Source of the DNA: Oscillospiraceae bacterium
GTDB taxonomy: Bacteria > Bacillota > Clostridia > Oscillospirales > Oscillospiraceae
Direction of reading: 5' to 3'
NCBI GenBank assembly: GCA_902785115.1
Contig: CACZXQ010000002.1
Location: forward strand, 1 to 51,658
Length of the DNA stretch: 51,658 nucleotides
In this document: one piece after another, positions 22,001 through 29,898 of the stretch
How positions within the stretch are numbered: the first letter of the stretch is position 1
How the letters are laid out: each line of letters begins with the position of its first letter
Translations under genes and position numbers: made by a program
Notes under the pieces: generated by a model
The model's input: the letters and a program-made list of their open reading frames with translations, nothing else
Told to the model about the DNA's origin: nothing
The model's database searches: none

Positions 22001-22203
22001 GCTTGATTTTCCTCCTCACGGATAAGCTCGTCGGGGATCTCGCCGCCGCCGATCAGCTCGCGATACCTTGCATCCGCCGCCGCGATCTCGTCTTGGAGCG
22101 CGACGTCGCCCAACTCCGCCAACCGGAGAACGGCGGAGCGCAGGACGCGGGCCTGCTCCTCGCACAGCAGGCAAAGCGCCTCGATCATTTGCAGGTTACT
22201 CAT
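21997..22203 (-). CDS. Hypothetical protein before the lysis cassette, 68 aa
   Basis: An acidic helical protein (LCEEQARVLRSAVLRLAELGDVALQDEIAAADARY) with no membrane segment. It overlaps XkdX-like and XhlA-like genes on its two sides. Similar small genes occur between tail-fibre and lysis genes in Clostridia phages; no function is known. Confidence 0.55.
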   Translation of the reverse strand: MSNLQMIEALCLLCEEQARVLRSAVLRLAELGDVALQDEIAAADARYRELIGGGEIPDELIREEENQA

Positions 22204-22369
22204 AATCTTCGCCGGTGATCTCCTTGTACTCCTCCGCGGTGATCCACTTGCCGACCGCCGCGCGCACGCGCTCGATGCTCCACAGTCCCGCGTCGTAGTA
22301 ACCCTTCACCTTCTCGAAGTTCTTGCTGTGCGTGACTTCCTGCACGGTTTCCACAGTATTCCTAGCCAT
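22196..22369 (-). CDS. XkdX-like protein
   Basis: A 57-residue protein with the XkdX family signature FEKVKGYYDAGLWSIERVRAAVGKWITAEEYKEITG. The family is found just before lysis genes in PBSX-type and many Bacillota phages; its role is unknown. It is followed by, and overlaps, the 68-residue gene by 8 bp. Confidence 0.8.
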   Translation of the reverse strand: MARNTVETVQEVTHSKNFEKVKGYYDAGLWSIERVRAAVGKWITAEEYKEITGEDYE

Positions 22370-22383
22370 TGTTCCGCTCCTCC

Positions 22384-22692
22384 TTAACTGTCAAGCTCAA
22401 TGCCGGTTTCCATCGCGATAAAGTCGATGTCGGCGCGATTCTGTGCCTCTCGCTCCGCCACGGGGCCGGTCTTGTCAATGATGCGGTTGTGACGGTCGAT
22501 CTCGTAGCGGTCGTAGCAGTTGCCCGCCGCGTCCTCCGTGCTGTCCAGCTTGCGGACCACGCGGAAAGAATCGGTGATCTTGCTGTCCGGGAACTCCCGA
22601 ACGACCTGCTGGAAGCCTGTCAAACTGGTGTGCTCGCGGCCCTTTGTCTTGACGATCTCGATGTCGTCCTGCGTTCCAAATACGTATTCCAT
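22384..22692 (-). CDS. Conserved phage tail-region protein, 102 aa
   Basis: Begins MEYVFGTQDDIEIVKTKG and contains AAGNCYDRYEIDRHNRI, a pattern that I know from small genes before xkdX in Clostridia phages. Function unknown, probably tail-fibre related. Its first 73 bp overlap the end of the reverse transcriptase gene in another frame, so the DGR joins directly onto it. Confidence 0.65.
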   Translation of the reverse strand: MEYVFGTQDDIEIVKTKGREHTSLTGFQQVVREFPDSKITDSFRVVRKLDSTEDAAGNCYDRYEIDRHNRIIDKTGPVAEREAQNRADIDFIAMETGIELDS

Positions 22693-23798
22693 GTCAAAAG
22701 CTCCTTCCTGCGGACAAACGCCCGCACAATGTTTTTAAGCTGCCGTTGCAGCCGCTCCCCGCGCAGGAGGAGCTTGTGTAGTCGATAGTTGTTGCAATGC
22801 TTCAGCTGTCCCAGCCGGGAAAGCAGTCCGAGCGCCATGCGCACGGCAATCGGCTTGTTCCTGTCCCGCCGCCGTCGATACCTTGCGATCTGCCTTTTCA
22901 GGCGCAGCAGGTTTCTTTTGCGCGGGATTGTGTAGCTGTGTCCGTACCGGAATCCGAGTGCCTGCGGCATACGTCCTTTTGGGTGCCGCTGTGTGATCGG
23001 CCTGTCCTTCGCCGTCCTGAAGATTTGCCAATCTCCTTTGAGGCGAAGCCCGTGCGCGTTCAGCCATTTTTCAATAGCAAGGTGCAGCTTCCGCAGCTTG
23101 CGCTTGTTGCTCGCGAACACGGTGATGTTGTCCATGTTGCGAATGTAGTGCTTGACCTCGAAGCCGCCCTCACGTATCAGGTGGTCGAGCGGTTGAAGCG
23201 TCGTGTTTGCGAACCATTGCGACGGATACGCGCCGATCTTAATGCCGTCCTTGATAACCCTCCAAATGAGATCCAGCACACGCGCGTCTTTGATAAGCTC
23301 GCGCATACGTGCCATGACGACCTCCGGCTGCAAGCTGGGGTAGAAGTGATAGATGTCGCATTGTAGGCAATATCTCGTACCCTTCGGATCTTCCTGCATC
23401 CATCGCTCGATCGCGTCCCTGCCGTAGCTGGTGCCGCGTTTCTTGATGCTCCCGCAGCAATACTTATCCATTCCGCGCATGAGCACCGGGAGTATTCCGC
23501 GGATCAGCGCGTGATGAATGTATTGATCTGGCCATTGCCGCGGCTCGTTCGTGTCGCGCCACTTCTGCGCGCTTGGATCATACCGGCGCTTCAGTTTGAA
23601 CGGCGCTTGCACGAAGCCATTTTCCATGACCGTCTGCATATCCTCCACGCGATCCGCCTGCGTTGTCTGCACCCATGCGGTGCAACGGTTCGGTGTGTGG
23701 TGGTTGTGCCAATGGTGTGATGCGTTGACATCATCAATGGAAGCGTCGCAGTTTTCCGCAGAAACGATGTACTCCCAAAGACCATCAACTCGATTCAT
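22620..23798 (-). CDS. DGR reverse transcriptase
   Basis: A 392-residue protein of the size of DGR reverse transcriptases. Motifs in order: LQCDIYHFYPS with the first catalytic Asp D148; KIGAYPSQWFAN, the IGxxxSQ form (188-194) diagnostic of DGRs; and HYIRNMDNITVF, where NMDN (221-224) stands for YxDD, leaving D223 but replacing the second Asp by N224. A basic thumb region follows. It copies the template RNA into mutagenised cDNA. It lies 193 nt after the template repeat; AAAAGGAGG stands 11 nt before the ATG. The last 24 residues read out of frame into the next gene. Confidence 0.9.
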   Translation of the reverse strand: MNRVDGLWEYIVSAENCDASIDDVNASHHWHNHHTPNRCTAWVQTTQADRVEDMQTVMENGFVQAPFKLKRRYDPSAQKWRDTNEPRQWPDQYIHHALIRGILPVLMRGMDKYCCGSIKKRGTSYGRDAIERWMQEDPKGTRYCLQCDIYHFYPSLQPEVVMARMRELIKDARVLDLIWRVIKDGIKIGAYPSQWFANTTLQPLDHLIREGGFEVKHYIRNMDNITVFASNKRKLRKLHLAIEKWLNAHGLRLKGDWQIFRTAKDRPITQRHPKGRMPQALGFRYGHSYTIPRKRNLLRLKRQIARYRRRRDRNKPIAVRMALGLLSRLGQLKHCNNYRLHKLLLRGERLQRQLKNIVRAFVRRKELLTWNTYLERRTTSRSSRQRAASTPV

Positions 23799-23991
23799 AG
23801 GGACTGTTTTCCTCCTTTTAGCTGCACGGTTTTTCCAACGCCGCGGCGAATGGGCCGCGGTGTACTCAACCGCTCCCTAGTAGCTGATCTTCTCCAATGG
23901 GGAGCGCGGCTATCTGTGCTATGTATGCAAAACGGCGTTTCCGCCGCCTGCTCGCGAGGAAGTAATGTTCGCAAAACCTATCTAAAAGAAA

Positions 23992-24130
23992 GCGGGAGCC
24001 GTGGTTGTCGCTCGTGTTCGTGAGGCTGGTGTAGTTCACGTAGAACATACCGTGGTTGCCGTTCTGGTTATAGTTGCCGCCGACGTAGACGACGGGGTTG
24101 CTCGCGTTGAAGTTCCAGTTATCGCCCACA
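23992..24130 (-). repeat. DGR template repeat (TR)
   Basis: 139 bp, aligned without gaps to 24291-24429. On the coding strand it has 38 adenines, 21 of which differ in the variable repeat (17 A-to-G, 3 A-to-T, 1 A-to-C). No other position differs. It would encode 11 Asn codons, all of them changed in the target. The open frame running through it (to 23866) looks like a by-product of its origin from coding sequence. Confidence 0.95.
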
Positions 24131-24225
24131 AGCCCGTACAAGGTATAAACAACCGGCTCTGCACAGATAGTCCCGCCACGGCTGAAGCCGTGGATTTTAA
24201 GTGTTCGCTGTTCGCTCTGTTCCCC

Positions 24226-24259
24226 GCAGAGGGAAGGGGCCGCGGCCCCCTCCCTCTGC
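24226..24259 (-). other. Strong hairpin between target gene and template repeat
   Basis: Two 16-nt arms (24226-24241 and 24244-24259) pair with a single A/C mismatch on the + strand, which is a G-U pair in the minus-strand RNA. It lies 31 nt past the variable repeat. A second, small CCCC-TAAA-GGGG hairpin (24268-24279, minus reading) lies 11 nt past the repeat and holds the target stop codon in its loop. DGRs are known to need a hairpin just after the variable repeat for homing, so either could have that role; the larger one could also slow transcription. Confidence 0.6.
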
Positions 24260-24272
24260 ACTCCTACCCCCT

Positions 24273-26528
24273 TTAGGGGAGTTTAAGGACGCGGGAGCCG
24301 CGGCTGTCGCTCGCGCCCGTGAGGCTGGCGTAGTCCACGCAGAACATACCGAGGCTGCCGCCCTGGCCATAGCTGCCGCCGACGCAGACGACGGGGTAGC
24401 CCGCGCTGAAGTACCAGTGATCGCCCACATAGGCGTTTTCGCCGCCGCCGGACGTGCTGCTGTTGATGAAGCATGGGAACGGCCCGGACGTGCTGACCGT
24501 GAGGCCGGCGATCCAGCCGCTCGCCGGTGTCCCGACGCTCACGCCGCCGCTGTTCTCCGCGAAGTTCGCGGGATTGACCTCGACCATGAGGCCGGTGCTT
24601 GCGTTGTAGCAGCCGGTCAGACGGTCATAGCAGTTATCCCACAAACCTTCCATGTAGCGATACTGCGTGCTGACGCCGTATGTGTCACGGCTGGAAAGCG
24701 TCGTGCCGGTGTGGTAGGGCATACTGTCGGTGTAGCCCATGTTCTCGACCGCGCTATTGTTGCCGCAGCCCTTACCGATGGTTTTCTGGCTGTCCCAATT
24801 CGCAAACTCGACGATGTAGAGCAGCCAAATCGTGAAGCGCGTCGCAAAGTCCATCATGTAGACGTTGCTGCCGAGGTTGTGGATGTTCGTGCGGAACGTC
24901 GATTGCTGCAAACTGACCTGCGGCTTGACGCCGCTCGTGCTCTTGTAGGTGCCGTTCGCGCAATGGTAGCGGCCCACAAGAACATAATCGCGCTCGCCCT
25001 TCCCGTCGCCGCGGTCCATGCACGCGGGGCACACGCTGAACCCGTCCGCCGCGCTGTCCGCGATCTGGACGGAAATCGTGCTGCCGCTCTGCGTCAGTTT
25101 GTAATAGAACTTCGGGATTTTGACCATTTCGCCGGCCTCGGCGTCGGTCACGCGCACAATGTCCTTCCACGGGGAAAGATCATCGAACGGGGAGCCGTAG
25201 GCGGAAGCGCCCGCCACATAGGGAACAGGATCGGAGAACCCTGCCGCGGCGTCGGTGCGTGTGAGGCTCTGCGTCGCCGTGCCGTCCCACGTCACGCCGT
25301 AGATCGTGGTAAACTTTGCCGTCACGGGGATCTGCACGCTCGCGGCCTTATAGTTGGTCGTCGCCGCCTGCCGGACGGTCAGCGTCGCGGAGCCGGATGT
25401 CTTGTTGACGTGCCGTGCCGTGAGGACCTTGTTACTGATCGAGCCGGTGACAACGCTGCTGTCGCTGGTTTCGACCGTCAGCGCGCCGTCGCTGTCGGTT
25501 GTGATGCTGCTCGTCGCGCTCAGGGTGGAGGCGTTGAGCGTGAGGCTTGCCGGCGACGCGCTGATTGCCGGCGCTTTCTGCCCGATGGTCACGGGAATAT
25601 CCTTGTACGCCGCCGCGCTGCCGTCCGCCCACACATAGAGGCCGGTGTCAACCAGCGTGAAGCGCGTTGTGTAGCTGCCCGCGTTCATGCCGGACGTGTC
25701 GCCGCTCTTGGTGGCGATGCTGCCCGCCGGCTCGTTGTTGAACTGGAACGTCTGCGTGTTGCCGTTGTAGGTGTAGCTGCCGGAGAGCGTCGGCACGGTC
25801 ACGCTCGTTTTGGTGACGCTGACCGCCTGCGTCGCTGTCTTGGTGACGCCGCCCTTCGTCAGCGTGATCGTAACGGACGCGGTGCCCGCCGCCAGCGCCG
25901 CCGTCGGATATTCGTACTCCGTTTCCACGTTGCCCGTTACCGTCGTCACGCCGTCGAGCGAGTAGTCCGCCTTGACGACCATGCCCGCGGGATTGAACGT
26001 CTCGCCGGCCTTGTACGCGGTCTTTGTGGGCGGTGTGTCGATGTAGATGCGTTCCAGCGTGAGGGTGCTGCCGCCGGCACCTGCGCCGCCGGTCGCCTCC
26101 CACGTGTACTTCTTGACGCCGCCGCTTTCGGTGACAGCAACGCACGTCCACACGGTACACGGCGACGTGCTGGTGTCGGTGTAGGTCTGGCCGACCGCGC
26201 CCACGGTGTCCTCCGTCGGCGCGGCGCTGCCGCTTTTCGGCGTCGCGGCTTCGACGGCATCCTGCACGGCGTCAAGTGCCGCGTCCAGTGTGGTCGCCTC
26301 CTGACCCTCGCCGACCGTAATCATGCTCGCCTTGGTCGCGCCGGACGGTGCCCACGTATAGGTGTTGCCGGAAACGGCGACGCAGGTGTACGTCGTGCCG
26401 CTTGCGCTGTCGAAGTAGTCCTGCCCGACCTCGCCGACCGTCGCGCTCGTCGGTGCGCCGGAGCCGATGATCTTCTCGCTGCCGCTGGAACTCGCGCCGC
26501 CGCCCAAAACAAAAGGCCCAAAGCTCAT
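24273..26528 (-). CDS. DGR target: tail fibre/receptor-binding protein
   Basis: A 751-residue protein. The N-terminal 160 residues hold two similar segments (VGEVGQDYFDSASGTTYTCVAV and VGAVGQTYTDTSTSPCTVWTCVAV). Next come Ig-like repeats of the bacterial Big type (YKAGETFNPAGMVVKADYS at about 190, then a Big_2-like unit near 320-400). The C-terminal 300 residues have the C-type-lectin-like fold expected of DGR targets, ending with the variable residues (about 700-746). The variable sites should shape a receptor-binding surface. It is coded in the late operon after the other tail-fibre genes. Confidence 0.85.
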   Translation of the reverse strand: MSFGPFVLGGGASSSGSEKIIGSGAPTSATVGEVGQDYFDSASGTTYTCVAVSGNTYTWAPSGATKASMITVGEGQEATTLDAALDAVQDAVEAATPKSGSAAPTEDTVGAVGQTYTDTSTSPCTVWTCVAVTESGGVKKYTWEATGGAGAGGSTLTLERIYIDTPPTKTAYKAGETFNPAGMVVKADYSLDGVTTVTGNVETEYEYPTAALAAGTASVTITLTKGGVTKTATQAVSVTKTSVTVPTLSGSYTYNGNTQTFQFNNEPAGSIATKSGDTSGMNAGSYTTRFTLVDTGLYVWADGSAAAYKDIPVTIGQKAPAISASPASLTLNASTLSATSSITTDSDGALTVETSDSSVVTGSISNKVLTARHVNKTSGSATLTVRQAATTNYKAASVQIPVTAKFTTIYGVTWDGTATQSLTRTDAAAGFSDPVPYVAGASAYGSPFDDLSPWKDIVRVTDAEAGEMVKIPKFYYKLTQSGSTISVQIADSAADGFSVCPACMDRGDGKGERDYVLVGRYHCANGTYKSTSGVKPQVSLQQSTFRTNIHNLGSNVYMMDFATRFTIWLLYIVEFANWDSQKTIGKGCGNNSAVENMGYTDSMPYHTGTTLSSRDTYGVSTQYRYMEGLWDNCYDRLTGCYNASTGLMVEVNPANFAENSGGVSVGTPASGWIAGLTVSTSGPFPCFINSSTSGGGENAYVGDHWYFSAGYPVVCVGGSYGQGGSLGMFCVDYASLTGASDSRGSRVLKLP
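24291..24429 (-). repeat. DGR variable repeat (VR)
   Basis: The last 139 bp of the target gene before its final five codons. Relative to the template 18 residues are changed, including all 11 template Asn codons, which became His, Tyr, Ser, Gly or Asp here. The final 10 bp at the 3' side (GGCTCCCGC region) match the template without change, as expected of the initiation-of-homing end. Confidence 0.95.
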
Positions 26529-26531
26529 TGC

Positions 26532-26996
26532 TTATCCCTCGCTTTCTTCAGCGGCTTCACCATCCGGCAGCGCCGCCGCAATAATATGATATTCCGCCGA
26601 GATTGCCTGTTCCGGGATCTTCTCGGCTCTAAGCCGGATTACACCGGCCATTGTTTCCGTATTCGTGAAGTTTGCCGCCTCAGCCGCTTTTTTGCTCGCC
26701 GGAGCCACAAAAACCGCGACAACATCCGTCGCCAGAATTACCGGCACGGACAGGTCGAGGTAGTGCGTATATCCGGGGATAGAGCTGTCGGTCTGCCATC
26801 CCGTTACCGGGATGGTCAGACTGACCGGCTCGCTGATATTCTGCTTTGTGTTCAGGATGGTATCGACCTCAGCCAAACCGTCCGCGGTCGCCTCGGCGAG
26901 TTCGCCGAGGCTTTCGCGGATGTTCCGAACGTGACCGCAGAGGGCGGCAAGCCCCACGTCGCGCAATGCCTTATCTCTTGGCGTTTTCGTCGGCAT
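26532..26996 (-). CDS. Tail fibre-associated protein, 154 aa
   Basis: Residues about 57-145 (SLTIPVTGWQTD..., GVIRLRAEKIPEQAI) repeat a domain that also occurs in the H-like fibre protein at 28017-29060 (QLTIPVDGWTEA..., GKIRFMAKKIPEDKI). The N-terminal part is helical and may oligomerise. It lies 3 bp after the DGR target in the gene order and is probably a fibre or fibre-chaperone component. No named family was recognised. Confidence 0.6.
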   Translation of the reverse strand: MPTKTPRDKALRDVGLAALCGHVRNIRESLGELAEATADGLAEVDTILNTKQNISEPVSLTIPVTGWQTDSSIPGYTHYLDLSVPVILATDVVAVFVAPASKKAAEAANFTNTETMAGVIRLRAEKIPEQAISAEYHIIAAALPDGEAAEESEG

Positions 26997-27018
26997 GGGG
27001 TTTACCTCCTGTTGTCAA

Positions 27019-27945
27019 TTATTCGCCGGACAGGCCGAGGAGCACGGCGATCTCCTGCTCGGTGTAGTCGGAAATGTCGCTCTCGTCGAGAGTCGTTGCG
27101 GGCAGCGTGTAGACCGTGGTTTCAGCGCCGTCGATCTTGATGTTGCCGTTGGTCGCGGAAGCCTCGACCTTTTTCGCCTCGGCGCTGATGCCGTCCAGCT
27201 TGGTCTTGTCCGCGGCGCTCATGGTGCCCTTGGCACTCTGGGAAGCCTCGGCAATGTCGAGACCGTCGTTGCTGACGCTCAGCGCGGAGCCGGCCTTGAT
27301 CTTCAGGCTGAACGTGTTGTTCGCGCCGAGGACGATGCCCTGATTGTCGCCCACATAGGCGTCAACGAGTTCCTGCACGGGCAGATACAGGTGCTCGGTG
27401 GTGGCGGAGCCGGACTTGACGTTGATCTCGAAGTCGATGTACTTGTCACCGACCTTCGCGCCCTCATAGGGCTGATCCGCCGTGGCAACGGTCTTGATGC
27501 TCGCGCCCTTGACGAGGAAGTCCTTGGGAACGTTGATCTTGTCGCCGACCGCGGTGCTGTCCTTGAACAGCTGATAGGTGGCGAGATAGCCGTCCTCGGC
27601 CTCGGCCTGCTTGGTGATGGTGTACTCCGCCGCGGCAGCAGCCTTATAGAACAGCTCGCCGTTTGCGTTCAGGGCGAGGTCGTTGTCGGCAGCCTGAAGC
27701 GCGAGGCCGATCTTGGGGTTCTTCGCGTCGGTGTTGTCAACGTTGATGCCCTTCTTCTCCTGCGCGGCGACGGAGGCGACCTTCTCAGCCGCCAGAGCGC
27801 GGGCACCGTATACGGTTGCCTTGTCGCTGGTGTCGGCGTTGGTGCCGAGCACGCCGTTCAGCTCCGCCTTGGTTGCGTAGCCCGCCTTGATCTGCTTCGC
27901 CAGATTCTCGATCGTGAGCTTGGTGGTGATGTTTCTCTTAGCCAT
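27019..27945 (-). CDS. Tail fibre/appendage structural protein
   Basis: A 308-residue Ala/Lys/Asp-rich protein with LTIENLAKQIKAGYATKAEL at the start, repeated beta-like segments and the motif KGTMSAADKTKLDGI typical of phage appendage proteins. Its end (LDESDISDYTEQEIAVLLGL) is helical. Ribosome-binding site AGGAGG precedes the ATG. It sits between the H-like fibre and the DGR target, so an adaptor or side-fibre role is likely. Confidence 0.65.
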   Translation of the reverse strand: MAKRNITTKLTIENLAKQIKAGYATKAELNGVLGTNADTSDKATVYGARALAAEKVASVAAQEKKGINVDNTDAKNPKIGLALQAADNDLALNANGELFYKAAAAAEYTITKQAEAEDGYLATYQLFKDSTAVGDKINVPKDFLVKGASIKTVATADQPYEGAKVGDKYIDFEINVKSGSATTEHLYLPVQELVDAYVGDNQGIVLGANNTFSLKIKAGSALSVSNDGLDIAEASQSAKGTMSAADKTKLDGISAEAKKVEASATNGNIKIDGAETTVYTLPATTLDESDISDYTEQEIAVLLGLSGE

Positions 27946-28016
27946 TGTCTTATCCTCCTGAAGATAAAATTTATTTATGCAACACCCCGGCTAAAGGGCG
28001 GTACACACGATTGTTT

Positions 28017-29060
28017 TTAGGCGTCCTCGCTTTCTGCTTCGTCGCCCGTCAAAATGCGCTCAATGTCGCGCTTCGCTTCTTCCTCGTCAACCATGTCGGT
28101 ATCTGTTACAACCTCCTCATGGTTCACGTTGATTTTGTTTTCTTCGTCCGTGCTCAGGCCATCGCCCAGCAGCACGTTCAGCCGACCGTCCATGCCCCAT
28201 CCGAGGCCAACGCCGGGATCTACGTTTCCGCCACCGCCGCCGGAGCCGCCCATGCGCAGCAGATTGATCTTGCACACGATCTTGTCCTCCGGGATTTTCT
28301 TTGCCATAAAGCGGATTTTGCCGTTGAGTACGTTACAGCCGTTCAGCATATCCGCGCGCTGCGCAATCCCGAAGTAACCGGGGATCGGCCCGCCGAGCGG
28401 AATCATCGCCCCCGTTACTCCTTCCGCTGCAACATCGCAAGTGTAACCGTAGTCCTCGCACGGTTCGCTTGCCTCTGTCCATCCATCGACCGGAATAGTC
28501 AGTTGAACGCTTCCCGCCACGGACCATCCGGGTTGAAGCTCGTCCAGCGCTTCCTTCACGGCCTCGTCGACGCACTCCTGCATATCCTCGTAAGTGATCA
28601 GGCCCGCTTCCGCGTCGATCGTGACCTCGATCTCGTCGGACACAACCAGCACAAGCGGCAGGTTGAACACGACCGCGCCCTGCGTTGTGCTGTATTTCGG
28701 CATAGGCGTCTGATAGTCGCCGAGCGTCGCATACAGCAGATCGACTTCCTCGCCGGTCGTCGGATCTGTCGCGTAGACCATGAACTCGCCGATATAGAAC
28801 AGCGGAATTGTCCTGTGTCCCTCCGGCGAGGCGTTCGCGTATTGGACGGTCATATAGTACCTGTCCTCCTCGTGACGCCGCTCCTCCACCGTTCCGTCTG
28901 CGACGTAATGCACAAGCTCGTGAACGTCGGCGAGGTTCGTCCCGTCGGGGACGCGTCCGCTTCCGAACGCTACGCGCGAAATCTTCAGCGGCTTTTCAAG
29001 CGCCAGAAGTGCCGCCAGCAGCGCGCGGCCGTGCGTTGTGGGTTTGTAACCGATTTCCAA
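28017..29060 (-). CDS. P2 gpH-like tail fibre protein
   Basis: A 347-residue protein. The N-terminal 150 residues (KPTTHGRALLAALLALEKPLKISRVAFGSGRVPDGTNLADVHELV) have the conserved baseplate-attachment domain of P2 gpH-type fibres. A shared LTIPVDGW domain follows (about 185-270), then a GGSGGGGG linker and an acidic tail. It attaches the fibres to the baseplate and follows gpI in the gene order, as in P2. Confidence 0.75.
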   Translation of the reverse strand: MEIGYKPTTHGRALLAALLALEKPLKISRVAFGSGRVPDGTNLADVHELVHYVADGTVEERRHEEDRYYMTVQYANASPEGHRTIPLFYIGEFMVYATDPTTGEEVDLLYATLGDYQTPMPKYSTTQGAVVFNLPLVLVVSDEIEVTIDAEAGLITYEDMQECVDEAVKEALDELQPGWSVAGSVQLTIPVDGWTEASEPCEDYGYTCDVAAEGVTGAMIPLGGPIPGYFGIAQRADMLNGCNVLNGKIRFMAKKIPEDKIVCKINLLRMGGSGGGGGNVDPGVGLGWGMDGRLNVLLGDGLSTDEENKINVNHEEVVTDTDMVDEEEAKRDIERILTGDEAESEDA

Positions 29061-29073
29061 TTTGGTTACCTCC

Positions 29074-29898
29074 TTACTCTATTGTGATTTCCGGCACCGG
29101 CAGCCGGCCGACCTGTGCCACGCTTCCGCCGAGGCGCAGCGTGCTTTTGATCTGCTCCTCGCTGCTCGCCTCCGGCACCGGCATTTTGCTCACTTGCGCC
29201 ATGCTTCCACCGATACGCAAGGCGCTTTCCATCTGCATCGCGTCCGGCGCTTCGGGCACGGGGCAGTTATATTCCGCCGCCATAATCCCGCCGATCCTCA
29301 GCGGCGCTTCCGCCTCCGGGTAATCGTCCGGCAGTAATGGCACCGGCAAACGCGCGACAAGCCCCATGCGCCCCCCTACGCGAAGGGATTCATCGCTGCT
29401 TGGGTGGACAATGATCTCCGTCTGTTCCAGCCATGCGGACAGACGCTTTACGTCGTCCACGGCGCGGTACAGGCCGTTCAGCCCTTCCAGCGTCACGTGT
29501 TCGCCGTCAATAATCATGCGGAAGTAGCCCGGTTCTCCGCCGTAATCAAACCACTCTTTGATCGTCGTGTTCGGGTAAATTGCCTCCGCTTGCGATCTGA
29601 CCGCGCCGACGGTTCCCATCTTCCGCCGCGCGGTCAGCGCCGTTTTGATAATGCGCCGCTTTTGTTCGACGCTGTAGTTGGTGTCGTACCAATCGACTTT
29701 CCAATTCACAGCGAGCGCGTCCAGCACCGCTTCGCTCACGTTGTCGATTGCGGTGTATATCTGGCTCCCGTCTGTAAAGTCGATCGTTTGCTCGTGCGTC
29801 CCGCCGATCGCTTCAGAAAGCGCGCTGACCCAATCCAGCCCTGCGACGACGCGCGGCAGGCCGTCCTTCAGCCTTGCTTCCCGCAGCGACTTAATCAT
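29074..29898 (-). CDS. I: Tail protein I (P2 gpI-like)
   Basis: A 274-residue protein; the first 170 residues (DWYDTNYSVEQKRRIIKTALTARRKMGTVGAVRSQAEAIY...EWFDYGGEPGYFRM) match the P2 gpI family, which joins baseplate and fibres. The C-terminal 80 residues hold three similar units built on SLRVGGRMGLVARLPVPLLP, LRIGGSMAQVSKMPVP and LRLGGSVAQVGRLPVP, an extension not typical of P2. It overlaps gpJ by 8 bp. Confidence 0.85.
   Translation of the reverse strand: MIKSLREARLKDGLPRVVAGLDWVSALSEAIGGTHEQTIDFTDGSQIYTAIDNVSEAVLDALAVNWKVDWYDTNYSVEQKRRIIKTALTARRKMGTVGAVRSQAEAIYPNTTIKEWFDYGGEPGYFRMIIDGEHVTLEGLNGLYRAVDDVKRLSAWLEQTEIIVHPSSDESLRVGGRMGLVARLPVPLLPDDYPEAEAPLRIGGIMAAEYNCPVPEAPDAMQMESALRIGGSMAQVSKMPVPEASSEEQIKSTLRLGGSVAQVGRLPVPEITIE

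Larger units (their letters stand above)
22620..24429 (-). other. Diversity-generating retroelement cassette
   Basis: In the transcribed direction the order is variable repeat (24429-24291), target stop codon, hairpins, template repeat (24130-23992), reverse transcriptase (23798-22620). Variable repeat, template and enzyme are all present and on one strand within the late operon. No reading frame of avd or HRDC accessory size fits between template and enzyme or directly after the enzyme. Confidence 0.9.

Noticed and set aside
23866..24261. A 131-codon minus-strand frame through the template repeat
   Set aside because: The template repeat descends from coding DNA, so an open frame is expected. 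The start lies in the hairpin and no ribosome-binding site is seen.
24201..27140. A 979-codon open frame on the + strand
   Set aside because: It is antisense to the DGR target and the next fibre gene, is rich in Arg, Ala, Val and His as expected from the complement of GC-rich coding DNA, and has no recognisable domain.
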